In this document: in pieces, positions 1 to 7,202 of the stretch | How positions within the stretch are numbered: the stretch's first letter is position 1 | Layout of the letters: every line of letters begins with the position of its first letter | Assembly (NCBI GenBank): GCA_003598065.1 | Contig: QZKR01000178.1 | Coordinates: forward strand, 1 to 38,640 | Length of the DNA: 38,640 nt | Source: Myxococcales bacterium | GTDB lineage: Bacteria; Myxococcota_A; SURF-8 | Reading direction: 5' to 3' | Notes under the pieces: generated by a model | What the model was told of the DNA's origin: nothing | The model's database searches: none | Seen by the model: only the letters and a program-made list of their open reading frames with translations | Translations under genes and position numbers: made by a program

Positions 1-7
1 AGTAAGT

Positions 8-99
8 GTGTGCCATGGCTTGCTTGCAAGCCATGTGTCTTAGTCTTTTCATGCTTTGCAAGCAAAGCATGGCACACACACACGCTTGGCATCGCCGCT
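8..99. repeat. Family A intergenic element (double hairpin)
   Basis: Two consecutive hairpins lie between outer arms reading GTGTGCCATG and CATGGCACAC. Hairpin 1 pairs CATGGCTTG (14-22) with CAAGCCATG (27-35). Hairpin 2 pairs CATGCTTTG (50-58) with CAAAGCATG (63-71). A tail CTTGGCATCGCCGCT follows. The same layout with different but still complementary arms occurs twice at 16406-16631. No coding role is seen. Confidence 0.75.
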
Positions 100-115
100 C
101 GGCCCTTAAATGTCT

Positions 116-166
116 GGACCACGGTGCAACCGTGCTCCAGCGAGGCCGCACCGTGCTCCAGCGAGG
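116..166. repeat. Family C palindrome (GGAGCACGGT type) with half copy
   Basis: An imperfect palindrome, GGACCACGGT with ACCGTGCTCC around a GCA loop, lies at 116-138. A right half copy (GCACCGTGCTCCAGCGAGG) follows at 148-166. Relatives lie at 14762-14829, 18315-18334, 26851-26875 and 35639-35660. In those copies the inner arm bases change in a paired way (CGGT/ACCG, CAGT/ACTG). The element sits upstream of the acyl-CoA dehydrogenase gene. Confidence 0.65.
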
Positions 167-267
167 CTACGGCTTGATCGTCGAGTTCGGCGTCTTGATA
201 TCAACCCGCCCATTGCCTATACTCAACACTCCTTTTCCGATTCCAGAAACGAAACGGAGGCGGCGCG

Positions 268-1515
268 ATGTTCGATTATCTCCTCTCCAAGGAAGGGCTG
301 CGGCTGAGGGACGAGGCGCGCGAGTTCGTCAAGACCGTCCCGCGCGAGATGATTCTGGCGATGGACCGGGACGAGATCACCTTCCCCAAGGAGTTTCTGC
401 AGGAGGCGGGGCGGCGGAACCTGATGGGCTGTCGTTATCCCAAGCGCTGGGGCGGGCGCGATCTCACCTGGGCGGACACCTCCATGCTGATGGAGGAGAT
501 CGGCGTACTTGGCTACATCTTCGCCTGCGTCTTCGGCGTGGGCGCGGAGTTGGTCTGCGACGCCATCGTCCGGCACGGGACGGACGAGCAGAAGGAGAAA
601 TACGTCAAACCCCTCTTGGCCGGAAAAATCTTCGCGGCGGAGTGCCTGACGGAACCCCGGGGCGGCTCGGATTTCTTCGGCACGGCCACCCAGGCCGAGG
701 ATCGCGGCGGCTATTTCGTGCTCAACGGCCAGAAGCGTTTCATCGTGGGCGCCGAGGGAGCCGACTATTTCCTGGTCTACGCCCGCACGGACCCGGAGGC
801 GAAGGACCCGCGCCAGGCGCTGACCTGCTTCATCGTCGATCGCGGCCCGGGCGTCGAAACCGCCTACCGCTACGGCCTGATGGGCTGTCGCGGCGGCGGC
901 GCGGGGCGGGTGGTGTTTAACGACGCGAAAGTCCCCAGGGAAAACATCGTCGGCCGCCCGAACGGGGCCTTCGACGTGTTCAACACGATGATGATCCCCG
1001 AGCGGCTCGGCACGGCGGCCATGACCATCGGCGCGGCGCGCCCGGCGCTGGAAGTGGCGACGCGCTACACCACCCGGCGCAAGGCCTTCGGGCGCGTCAT
1101 CAACGAGTTCGAGGGCGTGAGCTTCCAGATCGCCCAGGCGGCGATGCTGCTGGACGCCGCGCGCTCGCTGGTCTACACGACCGCGCGCGGCGTGGACGCG
1201 GGGATCGCTACCGCCAGGGTGCGGCGCATGGTCTCCGAGACGAAGAAGTTCGTCACCGAGTCGTGCCAGCAGGCCGTGCATCACGCCATGCAGGTGATGG
1301 GCGGCATCGGCTATACGAACGTCTACCCCATCGAGCGCATCTATCGCGACCTGCGGCTGGCCTCCATCTGGACGGGCACGAACGAGGTGATGGCCATGAT
1401 CACGGCGCACGAATGGTATCGCGAGCGCGCCAAGGAAGAGGCTGAGGGCATGGTGCGCGATTCGGAGAACGATGCGGCCGAAGCGGAGGCTCTGGAAGAG
1501 AAAGTGTACGAGTAG
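268..1515 (+). CDS. Acyl-CoA dehydrogenase family protein
   Basis: This is a 415-residue flavoprotein of the acyl-CoA dehydrogenase superfamily, which oxidises acyl-CoA thioesters at the alpha-beta bond and passes electrons to an electron-transfer flavoprotein. The start is supported by GGAGG at 256-260, seven bases upstream of the ATG. Diagnostic segments are AAECLTEPRGGSD (residues 123-135, flavin loop), RRKAFG (270-275) and QVMGGIGYTN (342-351). The usual C-terminal catalytic Glu (the YEGT position in medium-chain enzymes) is Thr369 here (IWTGTNE). Glu245 in MIPERLG aligns with the helix-G Glu used by isovaleryl-CoA and long-chain enzymes, so it is the probable base. The C-terminus has an acidic extension (about 385-415). 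No electron-transfer flavoprotein or other beta-oxidation gene is adjacent, so the substrate is unknown. Family assignment is firm. Confidence 0.95.
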   Translation: MFDYLLSKEGLRLRDEAREFVKTVPREMILAMDRDEITFPKEFLQEAGRRNLMGCRYPKRWGGRDLTWADTSMLMEEIGVLGYIFACVFGVGAELVCDAIVRHGTDEQKEKYVKPLLAGKIFAAECLTEPRGGSDFFGTATQAEDRGGYFVLNGQKRFIVGAEGADYFLVYARTDPEAKDPRQALTCFIVDRGPGVETAYRYGLMGCRGGGAGRVVFNDAKVPRENIVGRPNGAFDVFNTMMIPERLGTAAMTIGAARPALEVATRYTTRRKAFGRVINEFEGVSFQIAQAAMLLDAARSLVYTTARGVDAGIATARVRRMVSETKKFVTESCQQAVHHAMQVMGGIGYTNVYPIERIYRDLRLASIWTGTNEVMAMITAHEWYRERAKEEAEGMVRDSENDAAEAEALEEKVYE

Positions 1516-1523
1516 TGTAGGAC

Positions 1524-1539
1524 GGGTAACTTGTTACCC
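1524..1539. repeat. Family D palindrome GGGTAAC-TT-GTTACCC
   Basis: A perfect 7-bp-arm inverted repeat starts 9 bp after the acyl-CoA dehydrogenase stop. Related copies with changed but paired arms lie at 6969-6987, 7097-7119 and 19456-19477. It could serve as a weak hairpin terminator, but there is no T-tract. Confidence 0.6.
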
Positions 1540-1552
1540 ATCAACTTCAAGA

Positions 1553-1616
1553 GTTGGAGCAGGTCTCCAGACTTGCTCCTAAACGTTTTGGACCAGGCGT
1601 GGACGCCTGCTCCAAC
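1553..1616. repeat. Family B hairpin doublet, copy 1
   Basis: Two 24-nt hairpins are joined by AAACGTTT. Unit 1 has arms GGAGCAGG / CTTGCTCC (one mismatch) around octamer TCTCCAGA. Unit 2 has GGACCAGG / CCTGCTCC around octamer CGTGGACG. The doublet lies 38 bp past the acyl-CoA dehydrogenase stop and its right edge marks the break in the PIN-domain gene. Confidence 0.8.
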
Positions 1617-1741
1617 AAGGAGAGAACCAGCATGTCCCCGCCGTCAAGCAGGCGATCCAGAATGGCGGTTGCACGTTCGTTGTGGGGGTGCCCGTAGATA
1701 AGATGAGAAACCAAAATGTTCGAGTCGATAAAAACTTTCAT
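1617..1741 (-). pseudogene. PIN-domain (VapC-like) toxin, N-terminal fragment
   Basis: About 41 residues, beginning MKVFIDSNILVSHL, match the start of PIN-domain ribonucleases, the toxin half of VapBC modules; Asp6 is the first acidic metal ligand. After LVLS the reading frame runs into the family B doublet, and the remaining roughly 90 residues with the other acidic ligands are missing. The ATG overlaps the stop of the upstream short ORF (ATGA), as expected in a toxin-antitoxin operon. The fragment cannot be an active nuclease. The break coincides with the repeat edge, which suggests repeat insertion or repeat-mediated deletion. Confidence 0.75.
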
Positions 1742-1845
1742 TCGCCAGCTTCTTCGTAAATCGATTCGCGGCTCGGAAGGGGATCGAGCACTCGTCCGAC
1801 GCGAGCCGCACCAGCCAGCGCCCGAATGCGCTCTCCTCGTTTCAT
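1738..1845 (-). CDS. Short ORF upstream of PIN fragment, possible antitoxin part
   Basis: This 35-codon ORF starts MKRGERIRALAGAARV and ends IYEEAGE. It overlaps by ATGA both the preceding ORF (1842-1955) and the PIN fragment that follows. Position and charge pattern fit the C-terminal part of an antitoxin. No independent ribosome-binding site is visible apart from the overlap. It may be a separate protein translated by coupling, or the second half of an antitoxin split from its neighbour by a frameshift. No family is recognised from sequence alone. Confidence 0.45.
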   Translation of the reverse strand: MKRGERIRALAGAARVGRVLDPLPSRESIYEEAGE

Positions 1846-1955
1846 AGGCGAATTACTTTTTTCGCCAAGCAGTTCTTCCAGCGCTCCTTCAATAACCTCA
1901 ATTCGCCTTGCGGCAGACGTTTCATCGCATCGACGATCTGTTCGGCGGTCATCAT
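1842..1955 (-). CDS. Short ORF, possible antitoxin N-terminal part
   Basis: This 37-codon ORF starts MMTAEQIVDAMKRL and is rich in Lys, Arg and Leu. It has a strong ribosome-binding site, GAGGTG (1961-1966 on the minus strand), five bases before the first ATG. The sequence resembles the helical starts of short addiction-module proteins. Its stop overlaps the next ORF by ATGA. Together with 1738-1845 and the PIN fragment it forms a three-ORF chain with two 4-base overlaps. Two ORFs before the toxin could mean a frameshifted single antitoxin. Confidence 0.45.
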   Translation of the reverse strand: MMTAEQIVDAMKRLPQGELRLLKERWKNCLAKKVIRL

Positions 1956-2105
1956 GGCGTCACCTCTTTTCCACAACCCAAATGGCGTTTGAGACGGACC
2001 GTAGGACTCGCTGCGCCACGCCACCCTTCTCCCAGAGTACCATCGGGGGCCAGGAGTATCAACGAGAAAATCCGACTCAGCGACTCGGCGGGCCTTGCGG
2101 CCGCG

Positions 2106-2136
2106 AAAAAATCCGGCCGCCCTTTCGGGCGGCCGG
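2106..2136 (-). terminator. Rho-independent terminator of the C1 peptidase gene
   Basis: A perfect 10-bp stem (2113-2122 with 2127-2136, arms CCGGCCGCCC / GGGCGGCCGG) has a 4-nt loop. Six T residues follow in the minus-strand direction. It lies 30 bp past the stop of the gene ending at 2166. Confidence 0.9.
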
Positions 2137-2165
2137 CGCATGAATCGGGACAGGCGCCGCCGGTT

Positions 2166-4112
2166 TTACCAGGACGGCAGGATGTTGAGTTCCTCGCCCA
2201 GGGAGAAAATGCCGCAGGCGTCGGAGAAGCTGCCGGTGCATAGCCCCAGGTTCGACGGATTGAGCGAGCCCACCGGTTCGCCCATCGCCTTGACGTCGGT
2301 TCCGTCCATCGTCAGCCGGATCGGGTCGGTCTTGGAGCCGTTGCTCTTCTTCATCCGCAGAAACGCCTTCGGATCGGTGACCAGCGAGGTGAGGTCCTCC
2401 GGCTGGTAGATGTCGAAGCCGAAGTCGCCGAAGGGAATGTCGAACGTGGACCACGAGCCGTCCGGCAGGTCGTCCTCCTGCACGCGGCGGTTGTCGGCGT
2501 ATGGGAACTCGATGTAAATCTGGTTTTCCTCGGTGCTGAAGCGCAGCGAGCAGATGTAGTCGTAGCCGCCCGAGCAGACGTAGAGTTCCTCGCCCGCGAT
2601 CTTGCCCACGCGGTCGCCGTCGTAGACGAGCACGCCGGTTTTCTTCGGGTCTTTCGTCAGCTCGACGGGGTTGGTGAAGCTCGATTTCTCGCGCAGAGTG
2701 GCGCGCACGAACACCGCATCGCCGTCCTCGGCGTATTCGGCGCGGTAATACGACTCGCCGGGCCCGAAGAGCTTCGCCGCTTTCCAGTTCAAGTCCTCCT
2801 CCGGGTCGGGCTCGGGAAGAATGTCGATCTCGTCCTCCACCTCGTCGTCGGTCTTGTCGGTGTTGGCGTCGTCGTTCTCCTCCGATTCGTCGGGAACGTC
2901 GGGGGTCGTCTCGTCCTCCGCCTCGTCGTTGTTGGGCAGTTCCTCCGCCTCCCGCAGATCCTCGCGCAACAGCACCTCCATCGCCATCGGGTGCGTGAGC
3001 TGATAGCCGAAGGTCCACTTCTTCACCCATTCCAGCGTCATGCAGGAGAAGCCGTTGACGCCCCAGCCGGTCCCCCAGGAATTCTTGATGACGAAGCACA
3101 TCCCGCCCTCGTCGGCCATGCCGGACAGCTTCTTGTAGCCGACGATCAGATAGGCGTGGCCGGCGGCGTGGGAGGTGGAGCCGCTGTAGTTGGAATCGGC
3201 GAGCGTAATCAGGCCGCTGTTCTGCTCCCAGTTGCCGGAGAGCGGGCTGGCGAAGGGCACCGGCAGCTTGGTTTCGTGCAGGGCGTCTACGATCTCCTTC
3301 GGGCCGGTCACGTATTCCAGCCGCTTGACCTGCACCGCGCCGGTCGCGCAGGAGTCAAGCTGCGGCGTCTGGACGTCGTTCCGGCCGGCTCTGGAGTTGT
3401 ACGGACAGTCCGTCTCCAGCGGGATGTCCGGACCGGAGGCGTCGATGCTTTCCTCCATGCCCGTGCCGTACCACGAGCCTTCCTCGTCCAGCCCGCAGCC
3501 GCTGCTCTGGCATTCCGGCTTGCTCAGGTAATAGAAGCGCTGCTCGGAAAGGTCGAGCGTCGAGAGGTTGGAATACTGTTTCAAGGCCGCGTACTCGATG
3601 TGGCCCGTGCCGGTGAAGGCGGCGCAGGTGCCGCGATAGCCTTGATTGCGCACGGGAATGGCGTCGAGGTTATCGACGTAGAATTCGTCTTCCAGATCGG
3701 CGAGGTTGATGTTCTCCGATTCGCGCGCCCGCCGCTTCGCCTCGGGGCTGTTGTCGGCGAAGGCCGAGAAATCGAGCCGCTCGAAGTCGCCGGGCTTGAG
3801 GTTCTTGCGTGGCTTGGTCGTCTTGCGCAGAATCTCCATGACGTTTTCCGACGGCTCGACGCGTTCCTTCGCCATCTTCGGCAACAGGCCGCCCGCCTGG
3901 GCGCGCTTTCTCGCCGCATAATCCTCGACCGCCCAGTCCATGACCTCGCGGATCGATTGCACGTCCGTTTTCGGCGCGGCGCTGCGGTCCTTGCGGATGT
4001 AATCGAACGCCGATTCACCGGTAAGCTGCGCTTCCGACGATCCGGAGGAGCAGTTGAACTGCCAGAAGGCGACCCACAGCAGAATCCCCGACAAGAGCAG
4101 GATGCGTTTCAT
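2166..4112 (-). CDS. Papain-like (C1A) cysteine peptidase, exported
   Basis: The protein has 648 residues. An N-terminal hydrophobic segment ends at Cys21 (FNCSSGSS), a possible but atypical lipobox. A pro-like region of about 120 residues precedes a papain-fold domain. All catalytic positions are present: Gln157 (oxyanion hole, RNQG), Cys163 (GTCAAF), His319 (GHAYLIVGY) and Asn344 (KNSWGTGWG). A very acidic linker (about 388-440) leads to a C-terminal domain of some 200 residues that I do not recognise. The role is probably proteolysis at the cell surface or outside. The ribosome-binding site GAGGAAAGGA precedes the ATG. It is a single-gene unit with its own promoter (4205-4232) and terminator (2106-2136). 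The linker and exported enzyme resemble the DGD-linker lipoproteins elsewhere in the window. Confidence 0.92.
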   Translation of the reverse strand: MKRILLLSGILLWVAFWQFNCSSGSSEAQLTGESAFDYIRKDRSAAPKTDVQSIREVMDWAVEDYAARKRAQAGGLLPKMAKERVEPSENVMEILRKTTKPRKNLKPGDFERLDFSAFADNSPEAKRRARESENINLADLEDEFYVDNLDAIPVRNQGYRGTCAAFTGTGHIEYAALKQYSNLSTLDLSEQRFYYLSKPECQSSGCGLDEEGSWYGTGMEESIDASGPDIPLETDCPYNSRAGRNDVQTPQLDSCATGAVQVKRLEYVTGPKEIVDALHETKLPVPFASPLSGNWEQNSGLITLADSNYSGSTSHAAGHAYLIVGYKKLSGMADEGGMCFVIKNSWGTGWGVNGFSCMTLEWVKKWTFGYQLTHPMAMEVLLREDLREAEELPNNDEAEDETTPDVPDESEENDDANTDKTDDEVEDEIDILPEPDPEEDLNWKAAKLFGPGESYYRAEYAEDGDAVFVRATLREKSSFTNPVELTKDPKKTGVLVYDGDRVGKIAGEELYVCSGGYDYICSLRFSTEENQIYIEFPYADNRRVQEDDLPDGSWSTFDIPFGDFGFDIYQPEDLTSLVTDPKAFLRMKKSNGSKTDPIRLTMDGTDVKAMGEPVGSLNPSNLGLCTGSFSDACGIFSLGEELNILPSW

Positions 4113-4204
4113 CGTTCGTCCTTTCCTCTAGCCCTTTCGATTTTATGGAGGGCGTCTTCCGCCCCGGAATTGTGCCTTTTCCCTGCCGCTACGGCTGTCT
4201 GGGT

Positions 4205-4232
4205 ATTGTAGCGGCCGATGCGGAAAAGACAA
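4205..4232 (-). promoter_or_regulatory. Promoter of the C1 peptidase gene
   Basis: On the minus strand, TTGTCT (4227-4232) and TACAAT (4205-4210) are 16 bp apart, about 93 bp upstream of the start codon. An 8-bp inverted repeat, GCCGCTAC (4185-4192) with GTAGCGGC (4208-4215), straddles the -10 box and expected start site, so it may be an operator. Predicted from consensus only. Confidence 0.45.
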
Positions 4233-4284
4233 CCGGGAAAACTTCGCCGCCGCGCTGCCGGGTCAAGACGGGGATTCTTAAAAT

Positions 4285-4312
4285 TTGAGGTTTTTTACAC
4301 GCGTGTTATAAT
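4285..4312 (+). promoter_or_regulatory. Promoter of amrS, giving a leaderless transcript
   Basis: TTGAGG (4285-4290) and a perfect TATAAT (4307-4312) are 16 bp apart. The expected start site, about 6-8 bases past the -10 box, falls at or next to the ATG at 4321. No Shine-Dalgarno sequence precedes that ATG, which fits a leaderless mRNA. Confidence 0.6.
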
Positions 4313-4320
4313 CGTCGCGC

Positions 4321-5334
4321 ATGAAAGAAGCGATGCTGTACACCGCCACGGGGGGCGGGACCGTCCGATGCGGACTCTGCGCCCACCGGTGCGCCATCAA
4401 GGACGGCGGGCACGGCGTCTGCGGCGTGCGGGTGAATCAAGGCGGCGTCCTCTACACGGCCAATTACGACAAAGTTGTCGCCACGCACGTCGATCCCATC
4501 GAGAAGAAACCGCTCTTCCACTACAAGCCCGGCAGCCTGTCCTATTCGATCGCCACGGCCGGCTGCAATTTCCGCTGCACCTTCTGCCAGAACTACCACA
4601 TCTCGCAATGGACGCACGATCACGGCTACGACCTGCCCGGCGAGTCCGTGCCGCCGGAGGAGATCGTCCGCCAGGCGCGTTCCGCCGGCTGCGAGACGAT
4701 CGCCTTCACCTACACCGAGCCGACGATTTTCGCCGAACTGGCCTACGACACGGCGAAGCTGGCCGCGCCGCACGGCATCGACGGCGTATTCGTCTCCAAC
4801 GGCTACATGACGGCGGAGATGGTCGATGTCTTCGGGCCGCTGATCAAGGCCGCCAACATCGACTTGAAGGCGTTTCGCGAGGCGAGCTATCGGGAGACGG
4901 CCGGCGCTAAGTTGCAGCCGGTGCTCGACAGCATCCGCTATCTGCGCGAGAAAGGCGTTTGGGTTGAAGTGACGACGCTCGTCATTCCCGGCTTCAACGA
5001 CGAGGACGCCGAACTGAAGGAAATGGCGGAGTTCCTCGCCGCCGTCGATGCGGGGATGCCGTGGCATCTCTCCGCCTTCCACCCCACCTACCATATGCTC
5101 GACCGCACCCCGACAGGGCTGCGCACGCTGCACCGCGCCCACGACATCGGCCGCGCCGCCGGGCTGAAGTACGTTTATTGCGGCAACGTGCCCGGCAACC
5201 CTTATGAATCGACGCTTTGCCCCTCGTGCAGCGCCAGCCTCATCGAGCGGGAAGGCTACCGCGTCCGCATGCGCGGCCTCTCGCGCGGCCATTGCGCCGC
5301 CTGCGGCGAGGCGATACCGGGAGTATTCGGCTGA
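4321..5334 (+). CDS. amrS: AmmeMemoRadiSam system radical SAM enzyme
   Basis: This is a 337-residue radical SAM protein. The cluster motif CNFRCTFC supplies Cys82, Cys86 and Cys89. An N-terminal zinc-type cluster (Cys17, Cys20, Cys24, Cys34) and a C-terminal rubredoxin-like pair of CxxC motifs (Cys300/303 and Cys325/328) match the pyruvate formate-lyase-activase-like family that usually partners AMMECR1 and Memo proteins. The reaction of this family is not established. Neither partner is encoded in the window, so this copy stands alone. The start at 4321 is the first ATG of the conserved N-terminus. It has no ribosome-binding site, and the -10 box ends 8 bases upstream. Family assignment is strong. 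Confidence 0.93.
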   Translation: MKEAMLYTATGGGTVRCGLCAHRCAIKDGGHGVCGVRVNQGGVLYTANYDKVVATHVDPIEKKPLFHYKPGSLSYSIATAGCNFRCTFCQNYHISQWTHDHGYDLPGESVPPEEIVRQARSAGCETIAFTYTEPTIFAELAYDTAKLAAPHGIDGVFVSNGYMTAEMVDVFGPLIKAANIDLKAFREASYRETAGAKLQPVLDSIRYLREKGVWVEVTTLVIPGFNDEDAELKEMAEFLAAVDAGMPWHLSAFHPTYHMLDRTPTGLRTLHRAHDIGRAAGLKYVYCGNVPGNPYESTLCPSCSASLIEREGYRVRMRGLSRGHCAACGEAIPGVFG

Positions 5335-5498
5335 AAAAAAAATCTGCTCCAACGCCGCAAAATGCCGAATTTAAGGGGCGCCCGAGTTGAAGCAGGGGCG
5401 GAGGTGTCCGGTCGGGGTAATTTCTACTCCAACATCTTCTATTCCCTGGCGCCGCCCCTCAAGCTTGCGGAAATTCTCTGTCTTTCCGGAGGAGAAGT

Positions 5499-5521
5499 GA
5501 GTAAACTAAGTATATTTACTC
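5499..5521 (+). promoter_or_regulatory. Inverted repeat upstream of the RCC1 lipoprotein
   Basis: GAGTAAA (5499-5505) pairs with TTTACTC (5515-5521) around 9 AT-rich bases containing TATATT. It lies 26 bp before the start codon. It may be an operator or promoter element, but no convincing -35 box is seen. The rest of 5335-5498 holds only a degenerate family D palindrome near 5418-5434. Confidence 0.3.
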
Positions 5522-5547
5522 AAAAGGCGCTTGCAGAGGAGATCGAG

Positions 5548-6951
5548 ATGAAGATGCTCTCCGTGGTGGTCTTTCTTTTTCTGGCCCAGTTCGCCCTCGC
5601 TTCCTGCGAGGAGAGAATGGATATCACAAGGCTCAAACCCGAAGGCGAAGCCTGCCAGGTGGATGACGAATGTCAGACTGGCTTGTGGTGCGTGAACGAA
5701 GTTTGCGGCGAAAGAAACGACATTGAATGGAACCAGTCGGACGGGGACGACGCCGAGACTGATGGGGACGGGGCGGTTGACGGCGACGGGGCGGTTGACG
5801 GCGACGAGGAAGCTACGGATGGAGATGTTCCGGATTCGGGAATTACCTCCATCTCGGCGGGAGATTCTCATACCTGCGCGGTGGTCGATGGCATAGCGAA
5901 GTGCTGGGGAAGCAATGCCAACGGACAACTGGGCGATGGAACGATGGCCAATCGGGCTGCCCCTGGCGATGTGATTGAGTTGTCCCACTCGGTAAAAGCC
6001 GTTTCGAGCGACGGAGGCACTACCGGCGCCCTTTTAATGTCTGGCGTCGTCAAATGGTGGGGAGCCTATTCTCAAGGAAATCCCGCGGATCCTATGTATG
6101 GGGAACGTAAGGATAGCTCGGTTCCTTTGGAGGTCATAGGGGGATTTGGCGAGCTTATTACAACCTTTTCGATGGGTTCTCACCACTACTGCTCCGTGCT
6201 TAGAGACGGGTCGGCCATGTGTTGGGGATTCAATGATTTTGGCCAGATCGGCAATGGGGCCTATACGGCCTTCTGGGTGCCCGCGAAAGTGAGCGATCTT
6301 GGAGATGACGAGGTGAAGTCGATTTCCGCGGGGAAATCCGTGGTCGGAGCGCGCTACGATATGAAAGGGGCCCATACGTGCGCCGTGCTGGAAAACGGTG
6401 AAATGAAATGCTGGGGCTGGAATCAGTATGGGCAACTTGGCGATGGAACGACGGAACCACGCGGCACCCCCGTTCCCGTGGTGGGTTTGGCGGGCAAGGC
6501 AAGCTCCGTGTCCGTGGGACCGAATTATACGTGCGCCGTCCTCGATACCGGAGGGTGCCAGTGTTGGGGAAACGGCTATCAAGGCCAGCTTGGAGACGGC
6601 TCCGAAACATTGATGCAGCTTACGCCCGTTTATCCGGAAGGATTGACTGAAGGCGTCGCCGCGGTTTCGGCAGGCGACCGCTTTGCGTGCGCCGTGCTCG
6701 GCGACGGCGGCGTCAAATGCTGGGGAGCGAACGAGAGCGGCCAGCTTGGCAATGATACGACCGAAAGCTCTCTTGTCCCGGTTGATGTGGTCGGCTTGTC
6801 CAGCGGCGTCAAGGTCGTCAGCGTTGGCGGAGCTCATGCCTGCGCCCTGCTGGAAAACGGCGTGATGAAATGCTGGGGAGCCAACAATTACGGCCAGCTA
6901 GGCGACGGAACGCAGGAAGAGCGCCATACGCCGGTGGACGTGGTTTTTTAA
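5548..6951 (+). CDS. RCC1-repeat beta-propeller lipoprotein with DGD linker
   Basis: The protein has 467 residues. The signal peptide ends in lipobox LASC (Cys20). A short Cys cluster (CxxDDEC...WCxxxVC, about 36-53) and a DGD linker (about 65-95) follow. The rest is built from seven RCC1-type repeats of about 50 residues, each recognisable by a core like TCAVLENGEMKCWGWNQYGQLGDGT. The second repeat is degenerate. Seven repeats fit one closed seven-bladed propeller anchored to a membrane. RCC1-like domains of this kind bind proteins; no catalytic residues are seen. The start at 5548 follows AGAGGAG (5535-5541), and the longer frame upstream has no signal peptide at its start. The gene is flanked by repeat clusters and has no clear operon partner. 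Confidence 0.9.
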   Translation: MKMLSVVVFLFLAQFALASCEERMDITRLKPEGEACQVDDECQTGLWCVNEVCGERNDIEWNQSDGDDAETDGDGAVDGDGAVDGDEEATDGDVPDSGITSISAGDSHTCAVVDGIAKCWGSNANGQLGDGTMANRAAPGDVIELSHSVKAVSSDGGTTGALLMSGVVKWWGAYSQGNPADPMYGERKDSSVPLEVIGGFGELITTFSMGSHHYCSVLRDGSAMCWGFNDFGQIGNGAYTAFWVPAKVSDLGDDEVKSISAGKSVVGARYDMKGAHTCAVLENGEMKCWGWNQYGQLGDGTTEPRGTPVPVVGLAGKASSVSVGPNYTCAVLDTGGCQCWGNGYQGQLGDGSETLMQLTPVYPEGLTEGVAAVSAGDRFACAVLGDGGVKCWGANESGQLGNDTTESSLVPVDVVGLSSGVKVVSVGGAHACALLENGVMKCWGANNYGQLGDGTQEERHTPVDVVF

Positions 6952-6968
6952 GGCTTGAGCCGGTAGGT

Positions 6969-7119
6969 AGGGGTAATTCTTACCCCTGGTGTTGGAGCAG
7001 GTTTTCCAACCTGCTCCAAACATTTTCTTCTCTCCGGAAAACGGAAAACGTGCGGAGCAGGTTACAAACCTGCTCTTGCCCTTGATCTTACTGAATGATG
7101 GGCAAAACAATTGCCCATC
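6969..7119. repeat. Repeat cluster: families D, B, B, D
   Basis: In order: a family D hairpin (AGGGGTAA / TTACCCCT, 6969-6987); a family B unit (6991-7019, octamer TTTTCCAA); a shorter family B unit (7054-7075, inner TTACAAA); and a family D hairpin (GATGGGCAA / TTGCCCATC, 7097-7119). They fill the space between two co-directional genes, 18-168 bp past the RCC1 stop. Confidence 0.75.
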
Positions 7120-7128
7120 CTACGCCTT

Positions 7129-7157
7129 TTGCATAGACTCCCCTTGCGGCATATGTT
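7129..7157 (+). promoter_or_regulatory. Possible promoter of the CocE-like gene
   Basis: TTGCAT (7129-7134) and TATGTT (7152-7157) are 17 bp apart, 45 bp before the start codon. The boxes match the consensus only moderately. Confidence 0.3.
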
Positions 7158-7202
7158 ATTCACCTGAGCCAATCGATTTCAGAGCGAGGGGAGAGATTCA
7201 TC

